In this document: positions 1 to 6,034 of the stretch, one piece after another
Numbering within the stretch: the first letter of the stretch is position 1
Layout of the letters: every line of letters starts with the position of its first letter
Assembly (NCBI GenBank): GCA_017394475.1
Contig: JAFPYQ010000326.1
Coordinates: 1-16,570 of the forward strand
Origin: Oscillospiraceae bacterium
Lineage (GTDB): Bacteria > Bacillota > Clostridia > Oscillospirales > Ruminococcaceae
Reading direction: 5' to 3'
DNA length: 16,570 nt
Translations under genes and position numbers: made by a program
The notes under the pieces: generated by a model
Told to the model about the DNA's origin: nothing
The model's database searches: none
Seen by the model: only the letters and a program-made list of their open reading frames with translations

Positions 1-11
1 AAGGCAGATAC

Positions 12-419
12 ATGGAGCTTGAAGAAACAAAAGAGCTGATGCTCGACTTTAACAAGATAGACAGCATCACGGACAGCGGGGCGATCCCCGTGGTGGTGCA
101 GGATATAGACACAAAGGAAGTACTGCTGCTTGCCTATGTGAACAAAACAGCTCTTGAAGAGAGCATAAAGCAGCGCAAGGTCATCCTCTGGAGCACCTCC
201 CGCAAAAAGCTGTGGTTCAAGGGTGCGGAATCCGGGAACACCTTTACTCTGCACCGGATATTCGTGAACTGCGAGCAGAATTCGCTGCTGTTCATGGCAT
301 CCCCCGACAAGGGCGGCATGTGCCACACAAAGCGGGACGGTGAATACCGCAGAGGCTGCTATTACCGCGAACTCGACATGGAAACTATGGGGCTCAGTGA
401 GCCATGTGAAAGGATATAA
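12..419 (+). CDS. hisI: Phosphoribosyl-AMP cyclohydrolase
   Basis: This 135-residue protein opens the ring of phosphoribosyl-AMP in the third step of histidine synthesis, in the cytoplasm. The family hallmarks are visible: W60-S-T-S-R, L67-W-F-K-G-A-E-S-G (residues 67-75), and the zinc-site region with C104-H105 and C116. The family's D-x-D-x-D metal motif reads N86-C-E88-Q-N90 here, which is unusual. The start at 12 has an AAGG seven bases upstream. The frame is open to the window edge, so a slightly longer N-terminus is possible, but the length already fits a monofunctional HisI. hisE follows after four bases, with its ribosome binding site inside the hisI end, so the two are co-transcribed, presumably as the tail of a his operon starting left of the window. 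The function call is firm; the effect of the metal-site changes is unknown. Confidence 0.93.
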   Translation: MELEETKELMLDFNKIDSITDSGAIPVVVQDIDTKEVLLLAYVNKTALEESIKQRKVILWSTSRKKLWFKGAESGNTFTLHRIFVNCEQNSLLFMASPDKGGMCHTKRDGEYRRGCYYRELDMETMGLSEPCERI

Positions 420-423
420 TAAA

Positions 424-747
424 ATGAGCGTACTCGGAGATCTTTACAAGGTAGTTACCGACAGAAAGGAAAACCCCCAGGAGGGTTCCTACACCTGCTA
501 TCTTTTTGACCAGGGCATAGACAAGATATGCAAGAAATGCGGCGAGGAATGTACCGAAATGGTCATCGCTGCCAAGAACAACGACAATAACGAGCTCAAA
601 AACGAGATTGCAGACCTGTTCTATCATGTGATGGTGCTTTGTGCTAACCAGGGGCTCGATGTGGCAGATGTTGAGGCCGTTCTCGAAGAACGCAGCCATA
701 AGATCGGAAACCTGAAGAAATTCCACGTTTCCGACCACAACACCTGA
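424..747 (+). CDS. hisE: Phosphoribosyl-ATP pyrophosphatase
   Basis: This 107-residue all-alpha enzyme of the MazG-like fold removes pyrophosphate from phosphoribosyl-ATP, the step before HisI. The metal-binding signature is present: E41-E42-x-x-E45, followed by E61-x-x-D64. The segment K37-K-C-G-E-E-C-T-E is typical of HisE. The ATG at 424 was chosen over an in-frame ATG at 340. It has an AGGA at 411-414 and gives the usual family length, while 340 would overlap hisI by about 80 bases and add a meaningless leader. HisI and HisE are separate proteins here, whereas many bacteria fuse them. The gap to the next gene is only 35 bases and holds no terminator, so transcription may run on into the DHHW gene. 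Confidence 0.94.
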   Translation: MSVLGDLYKVVTDRKENPQEGSYTCYLFDQGIDKICKKCGEECTEMVIAAKNNDNNELKNEIADLFYHVMVLCANQGLDVADVEAVLEERSHKIGNLKKFHVSDHNT

Positions 748-782
748 TCTCTTGTTACCGTCTTTTCATGCACTGATTTTTT

Positions 783-2411
783 ATGGAAAACAAAGAAAAC
801 CGGACCCATCTGTCTGATGAACAGAGATATAAAAAGCGCAAAGCGGTATTTGAGCGCTTCCAGATACTTCTGTTCATCGGCATAATATTTTTTGTGGGAC
901 TGTGTCTGCTGATACTGCGCCGCTCCACATTCAGCGAAACGGAGAAAAGGGAGCTGACCGAAAAGCCGCAGCTTACCGCAGAAAGCTGGTTCTCGGGCAA
1001 ATTCGCCTCCCAGTATACCAAATGGTATTCCGACACGGTACCCATGCGCGAGCGCTTCGTTGATCTGGTATCGGTGATAAACAAGTACAAGGGCATATCC
1101 GCACCGACTTTCTACGGCAATGTCCAGGCGGTCAATTCCCCCGAAGGACCCGCTGTGACCACCCATACCACCACAGCCCCCGTCACCTCCATGCAGGCGA
1201 CCGAGGCAGCGGAAACGGATGACATCATCGATGTGACAGATGATCCTGCAGGCCTCCCTGTGGAGGATACAGAAACTGCTCCCCCCGAAACGGAGCCCGA
1301 GTCCACCGAGACCGAGGAAGAACCCCTGGAAAATATCGCCGAGTTCAACCACAACGGCATAGTGGTGGACAGCGTCAAGATGTACGGCGACAATGCGGGC
1401 ATCATGCTGTTCGGCGGAAATGACTACGCAGGCACGCGCTATGCGGAGGTCATCAACAGATATGCGGATGTCCTGCCGTCGGATGTGAATATCTACAACA
1501 TCGTCGTTCCCACATCGGGTGAATTCTATCTGCCCCATAAGTTCAGCAATTTCAATTCATCCCAGAAGGAATGTATAGATCACATCTATTCATATTATGC
1601 TGACACAAGGGTAAGGCCTGTGGATGCCTATTCCGAGATCGCAGCCCATACCGATGAATATATCTATCTGCGCACCGACCACCACTGGTCACAGCGCGGC
1701 GCATACTACGCATACCGTGCACTGTGCAAGGAAATGGGCAAGACCCCGAAGGACATAGACGATCCCGACGATTACGAGAAGAAGACCAAGGACGGCTTTG
1801 TGGGCTCCCTGTACACCTTCACCAACGACAACACCCTGAAAAACAGCCCCGAGGTATTCACCTACTATATGCCTCAGAGCGAATTCCACACATATTACTA
1901 CGATTATTCCACACTGTCCCTGAAGGGCGAGGGCGTGCTGTTCCACGAATATGCGGAAGGCGTCAATATGTACAGCATGTTCCTGGGAACGGACAATATC
2001 CACGTCAAGATCACCACATCCCTTGACACGGGCAGGAAGGCCATAGTGTTCAAGGAAAGCTACGGCAACGCCTTTGTCCCCTATCTGGTGGATCTCTTTG
2101 ATGAGATATATGTGGTGGATATACGCTACTTCGGCAGAAATGCTGTGCAGTATATACAGGAACAGGGCATCACCGACGTCATATTCATCGACAATATCTT
2201 TGCTGCCAATACCGACAGCCTGATAGACGGCATCGAAGCGCTCTACGGCAAGGTATACGGCACAGAGGGCGGCAAGACCTACACCACCGATGAACTGAAA
2301 ATGCTGGCATCGGGCAGTCCCCTGCCCACAGAAACAGTCACAGCCGCTCCCGAAACGGAAGCAGAACCCCAGCCTGCAAGCAACGAACAGCAGGTGGACA
2401 GCACATCATAG
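783..2411 (+). CDS. Membrane-anchored DHHW family protein (AlgX/SGNH-like)
   Basis: The 542 residues begin with a charged cytoplasmic tail, then one membrane segment (about 26-46), then an extracellular domain. The diagnostic motif T298-D-H-H-W302 is present. Family knowledge places such proteins near AlgJ/AlgX-type SGNH hydrolases linked to O-acetylation of surface polysaccharide. K424-E-S426-Y-G-N resembles the SGNH nucleophile block, making S426 a candidate nucleophile. Residues 121-185 form a low-complexity Thr/Glu/Pro-rich insert that splits the domain, and the C-terminus (about 513-542) is again Thr/Glu/Pro-rich; both look like exposed linkers. The ATG at 783 is the first in-frame start after a stop, but it has no clear Shine-Dalgarno sequence. 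No MBOAT acyltransferase partner lies nearby. The family assignment is good; the biochemical role is inferred and the substrate is unknown. Confidence 0.82.
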   Translation: MENKENRTHLSDEQRYKKRKAVFERFQILLFIGIIFFVGLCLLILRRSTFSETEKRELTEKPQLTAESWFSGKFASQYTKWYSDTVPMRERFVDLVSVINKYKGISAPTFYGNVQAVNSPEGPAVTTHTTTAPVTSMQATEAAETDDIIDVTDDPAGLPVEDTETAPPETEPESTETEEEPLENIAEFNHNGIVVDSVKMYGDNAGIMLFGGNDYAGTRYAEVINRYADVLPSDVNIYNIVVPTSGEFYLPHKFSNFNSSQKECIDHIYSYYADTRVRPVDAYSEIAAHTDEYIYLRTDHHWSQRGAYYAYRALCKEMGKTPKDIDDPDDYEKKTKDGFVGSLYTFTNDNTLKNSPEVFTYYMPQSEFHTYYYDYSTLSLKGEGVLFHEYAEGVNMYSMFLGTDNIHVKITTSLDTGRKAIVFKESYGNAFVPYLVDLFDEIYVVDIRYFGRNAVQYIQEQGITDVIFIDNIFAANTDSLIDGIEALYGKVYGTEGGKTYTTDELKMLASGSPLPTETVTAAPETEAEPQPASNEQQVDSTS

Positions 2412-2420
2412 CACAGCAAG

Positions 2421-2452
2421 ACCACTCATGCAAAGCCATGAGTGGTTTTTTT
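2421..2452 (+). terminator. Rho-independent terminator after the DHHW gene
   Basis: A perfect 10-bp stem (ACCACTCATG at 2421-2430, CATGAGTGGT at 2437-2446) with a 6-nt loop is followed directly by a run of T to 2452. It begins 10 bases after the DHHW stop codon and ends the his/DHHW transcript before the next promoter. Confidence 0.93.
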
Positions 2453-2517
2453 CATGGCAGAATACACAATGACAGCCCCTTTGATTTGTATACACCGCCG
2501 AATTATGGAACAGGGAC

Positions 2518-2546
2518 TTGACAAAGTAGCGGTTTTATACTATACT
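2518..2546 (+). promoter_or_regulatory. Sigma-A promoter of the Nudix-GNAT-PARG operon
   Basis: TTGACA (2518-2523), a 17-base spacer and TATACT (2541-2546) form a near-perfect housekeeping promoter. Transcription would start near 2553, leaving a leader of about 27 bases before the regulator's start codon. The -10 box is one arm of a palindrome (2541-2553), so a bound repressor would block polymerase. Confidence 0.87.
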
Positions 2547-2553
2547 TAGTATA
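2541..2553. promoter_or_regulatory. Operator-like palindrome overlapping the -10 box
   Basis: TATACT (2541-2546), one T, and AGTATA (2548-2553) form a perfect 6-1-6 inverted repeat covering the -10 element and the predicted start site. It is the likely autoregulatory site of the NrtR-like protein encoded next. A second short palindrome, TGTATACA (2487-2494), lies upstream of the -35 box. From memory, NrtR operators are often dyads built on TATACT/AGTATA-like halves. The assignment is inference. Confidence 0.55.
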
Positions 2554-2579
2554 CATCAACAACTATTAAGGAGGATAAT

Positions 2580-3242
2580 ATGTCGTACACTCATACAAAG
2601 CTCTCGGTGGCAGTGGATGTCCTTATTTTCACCATAGAGGATGACAAATTGAAAATAGTCCTTTCCAAAAGGGACAAGGACCCTTTCAAGGACGAATACG
2701 CCCTGCCCGGGGTATCGGTGAGGGAAGATGAAACTCCCGAGGAAGCCGCACAAAGGAGCATACAGGAGCGCACGGGGCTGAGCGGGATATTCATCGAGCA
2801 GCTCTACACCTTTGGAGACATAGACCGTGACCCCCGCAGCAGGACCATATCCATCGCATATTTCGCACTGACCGACAGGCAGAGCCTTGATCTCGAAGAG
2901 GCAGGCAGCATAGCCGCGCTGTACGACGTTGATGAAGTTCTTTCCGGTAAGCTGCCGCTGGCATTCGACCATGCAAGAATGACAGAACTGGGAGCTGCAC
3001 GACTTGGCGGCAAGGTGATGTATTCCGACATAGCCTTTGAATTCGTTCCCGATGAATTCACTCTTCCTCAGTTACAAAGAGTGTATGAGATACTCCTCCG
3101 GAAGCCGCTGTACAAGGCGAATTTCCGCAAGATGATAGCCCCCAGAGTGGAAGACACTGGCAAAATGCTCACAGGTGCAGCACACCGCCCAAGCAAGCTG
3201 TACAGAAAGGCAGCAAAGGAAAGGTCAGCAGATACGGAGTGA
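2580..3242 (+). CDS. NrtR-like regulator: degenerate Nudix domain plus C-terminal winged helix
   Basis: The N-terminal Nudix fold spans about 8-145 and the C-terminal winged-helix region about 146-212. Its segments F160-T-L-P-Q-L-Q-R-V-Y-E, N181-F-R-K and R203-P-S-K-L-Y-R match the NrtR family pattern. NrtR proteins are transcription factors of NAD metabolism that use the Nudix domain to sense ADP-ribose-type ligands. The Nudix box (G44 to L67) is degenerate: the R-E-U-x-E-E core reads R59-S-I-Q-E63-R64, so two glutamates of the catalytic motif are missing. This favours a sensor over a hydrolase. A strong AAGGAGG (2568-2574) fixes the start. It is the first gene of its operon, and the stop codon lies four bases before the next ATG. 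The ligand and regulon are unproven; an ordinary Nudix hydrolase is a less likely alternative. Confidence 0.82.
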   Translation: MSYTHTKLSVAVDVLIFTIEDDKLKIVLSKRDKDPFKDEYALPGVSVREDETPEEAAQRSIQERTGLSGIFIEQLYTFGDIDRDPRSRTISIAYFALTDRQSLDLEEAGSIAALYDVDEVLSGKLPLAFDHARMTELGAARLGGKVMYSDIAFEFVPDEFTLPQLQRVYEILLRKPLYKANFRKMIAPRVEDTGKMLTGAAHRPSKLYRKAAKERSADTE

Positions 3243-3254
3243 TGTTATGGAATA
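3231..3254 (+). repeat. 24-bp direct repeat, copy 1 (translation start of the first GNAT)
   Basis: This 24-base block holds the GGAG ribosome binding site, the ATG and the first codons of the first acetyltransferase, and overlaps the stop codon of the regulator. It is identical to 3802-3825, the start region of the second acetyltransferase, so the duplicated unit included its own translation signal. Confidence 0.9.
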
Positions 3255-3798
3255 CAGGATCAGACAGCTTGAAAGCGTTGATTATGAATCCTTGAAATTC
3301 AGAAATACTGTAGACTACGAAAATACATTTCAGTATTTCTTTGATAAAACTATCGCATATACTGGAGGGGCTGCAAGTCTTTATGATGTTGGCTACTCTA
3401 TGGAGTTGAGCTGGTATACCGACGAATTCGGAAAGCACAGGAATGATACCGCATTTGCGGCTATATGTGATGATAAGATGGTAGGGCTCGCATGGGCAAG
3501 AGCGGATTTCGGTTTCAGCTCCGATCCCGAAGAAAGAAGTATAAAAACACCCGAAATAAAGATAGCTGTGCGTACCGAATATCAGGGGATGAATATCGGG
3601 ACTAACCTTTTGATAAAGCTGCTTTACTCCCTCGGTAAACAGAACTTCAGTGAAGCAGAGATATTCGTTGCAAAAAACGATCCGTCACTGATATTCTTTC
3701 TTAAACTGGGATTCAGTATCATCAGCGAAGATGATGGACAGTATCCGAAGTATCACCTGATATACAATGGATATATGCTTACAGATAAAGCATCATAA
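3247..3798 (+). CDS. GNAT family N-acetyltransferase, copy 1
   Basis: This 183-residue protein has the GNAT layout: V79-G-L-A-W-A-R-A-D as the central strand, then I104-K-I-A-V-R-T-E-Y-Q-G leading to the acetyl-CoA loop, then N144-D-P-S-L-I-F-F-L-K-L-G-F, typical of GNAT motif B. The pyrophosphate-binding loop, normally Q-x-x-G-x-G, reads Q113-G-M-N-I-G118, with Asn for a glycine, so acetyl-CoA binding may be weakened. The acceptor substrate is unknown. The start at 3247 has GGAG at 3236-3239; an earlier in-frame ATG inside the regulator gene was rejected because it has no supporting site. The DNA is A+T-rich: 3301-3360 holds only 16 G/C in 60. It is a tandem paralogue of the next gene. Confidence 0.82.
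   Translation: MEYRIRQLESVDYESLKFRNTVDYENTFQYFFDKTIAYTGGAASLYDVGYSMELSWYTDEFGKHRNDTAFAAICDDKMVGLAWARADFGFSSDPEERSIKTPEIKIAVRTEYQGMNIGTNLLIKLLYSLGKQNFSEAEIFVAKNDPSLIFFLKLGFSIISEDDGQYPKYHLIYNGYMLTDKAS
3490..3588 (+). repeat. 99-bp near-identical patch, copy 1
   Basis: Bases 3490-3570 match 4025-4105 without a mismatch, and the match runs on to 3588 with a single C/T difference at 3571. The encoded 33 residues are the GNAT core strands before the acetyl-CoA loop. Flanking DNA of the two genes is much more diverged, including synonymous sites, which suggests gene conversion. Confidence 0.92.
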
Positions 3799-3801
3799 GC
3801 C

Positions 3802-3825
3802 GATACGGAGTGATGTTATGGAATA
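3802..3825 (+). repeat. 24-bp direct repeat, copy 2 (translation start of the second GNAT)
   Basis: Identical to 3231-3254. It carries the ribosome binding site (GGAG, 3807-3810) and the ATG at 3818 of the second acetyltransferase. This shared start region fixes the start codon choice for both genes. Confidence 0.9.
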
Positions 3826-4771
3826 TGAGATAGAACAACTTGAAAGCATTGACGATAAAACAATAAGAGCTTTTTATCAGCGAACACAAAACGGGAATAT
3901 TCCCAAGCTTTCCCACGCATACCAGTTTTATCTTATGGAAGAAGACGAATATGCCAAAGATCTCGGCAAGCACAGATATGATACTATATTTGCGGCAATT
4001 TATAGCAATGATATCGTCGGATTGGCATGGGCAAGAGCGGATTTCGGTTTCAGCTCCGATCCCGAAGAAAGAAGTATAAAAACACCCGAAATAAAGATAG
4101 CTGTGTGTACCGAATATCAGGGGCGCGGTATAGGAACAAGCCTTATGAATGATCTGACATACACACTTGCAAAAAACGGCTTTTATGAGGCTGAGGCATA
4201 TGTATCCAATAATTCCCCGGCGCTCAGATTCTTTTGGAAACTTTCCTTTAATATCTACGAAGATAAAGGTCAAGAGTATCGTATGTTAAAACCCATAGAT
4301 ACTTTCAGAAAAGAAAATGTAGACAAGATATTCAGCGTGTTCAACAGTAAAAAGGAATATATCGCAAATATACATGACCTTTATTCCGAACCCGGAGAAA
4401 AAGACAAGTTTGACGATGACTGGGCAAAGCATCATCCGCCCGGAAAATATGTGATATGTGTCTATCAAAGACATTCCGTATACGACAAGGGAAGCTGTAT
4501 ATACCGAAACAACGTATATGACGAACCTACGGGAGATAACAGCAAAAGAGAACATCCGGATTTTGTAATAGTTCTTGACAAGGCTCAGGAATACACTGTG
4601 CCGTGCGGGGGCGGGAAACTTATATCCCATATAATAATGAATGAGAACAATACGCTTCAATCCAAAGTATACAGTGAAAAAGAAGCACAGGAGACCGCAG
4701 CAATGCTTTCACAACAGGGGTATAAGGCGGCAGTAATGGAGCGGACTGCCACTTATCTGATGGATGGATGA
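3818..4771 (+). CDS. GNAT family N-acetyltransferase, copy 2, with an uncharacterised C-terminal extension
   Basis: The 317 residues divide into a GNAT domain (about 1-160) and a further 155 residues not recognised as any family. The acetyl-CoA loop is canonical, Q101-G-R-G-I-G106, and motif B is clear at N132-S-P-A-L-R-F-F-W-K. This copy is therefore the better candidate for an active acetyltransferase. The extension begins near P159, is rich in charged and aromatic residues, and contains H205-H-P-P-G and P262-C-G-G-G-K. It has no hydrophobic membrane segment, so it is probably cytoplasmic. The start at 3818 has GGAG eight bases upstream and lies 19 bases after copy 1; an in-frame ATG at 3767 would overlap copy 1 and was rejected. 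Like copy 1 it is A+T-rich. The acceptor may be a protein, an aminoglycoside-like small molecule or a nucleotide; nothing visible decides. Confidence 0.8.
   Translation: MEYEIEQLESIDDKTIRAFYQRTQNGNIPKLSHAYQFYLMEEDEYAKDLGKHRYDTIFAAIYSNDIVGLAWARADFGFSSDPEERSIKTPEIKIAVCTEYQGRGIGTSLMNDLTYTLAKNGFYEAEAYVSNNSPALRFFWKLSFNIYEDKGQEYRMLKPIDTFRKENVDKIFSVFNSKKEYIANIHDLYSEPGEKDKFDDDWAKHHPPGKYVICVYQRHSVYDKGSCIYRNNVYDEPTGDNSKREHPDFVIVLDKAQEYTVPCGGGKLISHIIMNENNTLQSKVYSEKEAQETAAMLSQQGYKAAVMERTATYLMDG
4025..4123 (+). repeat. 99-bp near-identical patch, copy 2
   Basis: Second copy of the 3490-3588 patch, differing at one base (T at 4106, which changes Arg to Cys). It sits in the same place in the GNAT fold, so the two copies are in register within paralogous genes. 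Confidence 0.92.
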
Positions 4772-4841
4772 CCGACGGTTGTATAGTAGATGAGAAAATG
4801 TACGACAGAAGACAGATCTTTGACAAAAGGAGGTTGATATA

Positions 4842-5090
4842 ATGCAGAACTATCCTACTTTCTTCTATTTCCTGAAAACCATTGCAGATGATACCCCCGA
4901 TGATGCATTTGAGTATTTTGAGTCATTCGAGAATGAAGAAAAGAAAAAGGCGCTTCTCGCAGAAGCAGTAAAGGCAGAGCAGGAAGATATATATGAACTG
5001 TCGAATTTTATAAGAAGAAATTACAGCCTGAACATAAAGGCAAAAAGGCTCTCATATATCATCGGTATGATCATACGATCAGATAAATAA
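4842..5090 (+). CDS. Small acidic helical protein of unknown function (82 aa)
   Basis: I do not recognise this family. The reading frame has a textbook ribosome binding site (AGGAGG, 4828-4833, eight bases before the ATG), which strongly supports translation. The first two thirds are acidic and look helical: F19 or so onward runs through E24-Y-F-E, then E31-K-K-K-A-L-L-A-E-A-V-K-A-E. The last third is basic (R58-R59-N-Y, K65-A-K-R-L, R78-S-D-K). There is no signal peptide, no membrane segment and no cysteine pair. It sits 70 bases after the second acetyltransferase and 14 bases before the PARG gene. It could be an adaptor, an inhibitor of a neighbour or a small DNA- or protein-binding factor. 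These roles are guesses from position only. Confidence 0.75.
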   Translation: MQNYPTFFYFLKTIADDTPDDAFEYFESFENEEKKKALLAEAVKAEQEDIYELSNFIRRNYSLNIKAKRLSYIIGMIIRSDK

Positions 5091-5104
5091 CAGGAGTTGA
5101 TGAT

Positions 5105-5959
5105 ATGTCAGACAGAAGGCAGAAGAATGTTGAGATATTTGAAGATACAAGAAGATTTTACAATGAGGAGCCGTTCCTGCGGGAGTCCATCGAAAAAAGC
5201 ATCGCAGCGACTGCTCTGTACACCGGGGAAAATGAACGTTCTCTGCCCGATGAGACCCGCGGCGGGCAGGTAAGGGTCACAAAGCACAGGACATTTGAGG
5301 CGGCAGTGAAGCTGCATGAGGAATATCCCGGAAAGCGCATCGCAGTGCTGAATTTCGCCTCTGCCACAAACCCCGGCGGCGGTGTCACAAGGGGAGCCAG
5401 CGCCCAGGAGGAGAGCCTTTGCAGATGCTCCACCCTCTATCCGGTGATAAGCACAAAGGAGCTGCGCAAAAGCTTTTATGAGCCCAACCGCCAAAAGAAC
5501 AACCTGCATGAGGACACCTGCATCTACACCCCGGATATCGTGATATGCAAGACAGACGAGGATACACCACGCCGCCTTGACAGAGAACAGTTCATCACAG
5601 TGGATGTGATAAGCTGTGCAGCGCCTAATCTCAGGGAAAAGCCCTCTAACATATACAACGCCGAGGGCGGGGACGTGGTGAGCATCACACCCGAAAACCT
5701 GTATAAGCTGCACCTGAAACGCGCAAAGCACATCATGCACACTGCTGCTTTCAACAAGGCGGAGATCCTTGTTCTGGGTGCATTCGGCTGCGGTGCGTTC
5801 AGGAACGATCCTAAGATAGTGGCACGGGCTTACGGTGACGCACTGAACGAATATCAAAACAGGTTCGATGTCATCGAATTCGCCATATATTGCAGGGAGT
5901 CCGAAACGGCCAATTATGACGAGTTCAGGAAAGCTATGACAAGATACCTGAAAATATAG
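5105..5959 (+). CDS. Microbial-type poly(ADP-ribose) glycohydrolase / macro-domain protein (TIGR02452 family)
   Basis: The 284 residues match the bacterial PARG family, which cleaves ribose-ribose or terminal ADP-ribose bonds and releases ADP-ribose. The PARG signature is intact: G91-G-G-V-T-R-G-A-S-A-Q101-E-E103, with E102/E103 at the catalytic position, followed by L105-C-R-C-S-T-L-Y. N83-F-A-S-A-T-N-P-G starts the ligand pocket, and the second phosphate loop is G225-A-F-G-C-G-A-F-R-N-D. The length is normal for the family and there is no signal peptide, so it acts in the cytoplasm. AGGAG (5092-5096) supports the ATG at 5105. It is the last gene of the operon headed by the NrtR-like regulator, and a terminator begins 40 bases later. 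Its biological target is unknown; no ADP-ribosyltransferase is encoded in the window. Confidence 0.9.
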   Translation: MSDRRQKNVEIFEDTRRFYNEEPFLRESIEKSIAATALYTGENERSLPDETRGGQVRVTKHRTFEAAVKLHEEYPGKRIAVLNFASATNPGGGVTRGASAQEESLCRCSTLYPVISTKELRKSFYEPNRQKNNLHEDTCIYTPDIVICKTDEDTPRRLDREQFITVDVISCAAPNLREKPSNIYNAEGGDVVSITPENLYKLHLKRAKHIMHTAAFNKAEILVLGAFGCGAFRNDPKIVARAYGDALNEYQNRFDVIEFAIYCRESETANYDEFRKAMTRYLKI

Positions 5960-5998
5960 TCAGAAAAATGCTTCCAAAGATTAAAATCAGATTAAAAA

Positions 5999-6034
5999 TG
6001 TCAGGAATATTATACATATTCTTGACATTTTTTT
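5999..6034 (+). terminator. Terminator of the Nudix-GNAT-PARG operon
   Basis: A 12-bp stem (5999-6010 with 6016-6027, one G-U pair) with a 5-nt loop is followed by seven T (6028-6034). It lies 40 bases after the PARG stop codon. The end of its right arm is also the -35 box of the next promoter. Confidence 0.88.

Noticed and set aside
624..1538. Long minus-strand open frame (304 codons) opposite the DHHW gene
   Set aside because: It overlaps hisE and the DHHW gene, has no family resemblance, and its composition (His/Cys/Gly-rich) is what codon bias on the opposite strand produces.
4820..4843. TTGACA followed by TATAAT before the 82-residue gene
   Set aside because: The spacer is only 12 bases and consists of the ribosome binding site, so it is not a working promoter.
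5108..5857. Minus-strand open frame opposite the PARG gene
   Set aside because: A mirror of a well-supported gene; rich in Cys/His with no recognisable motif.
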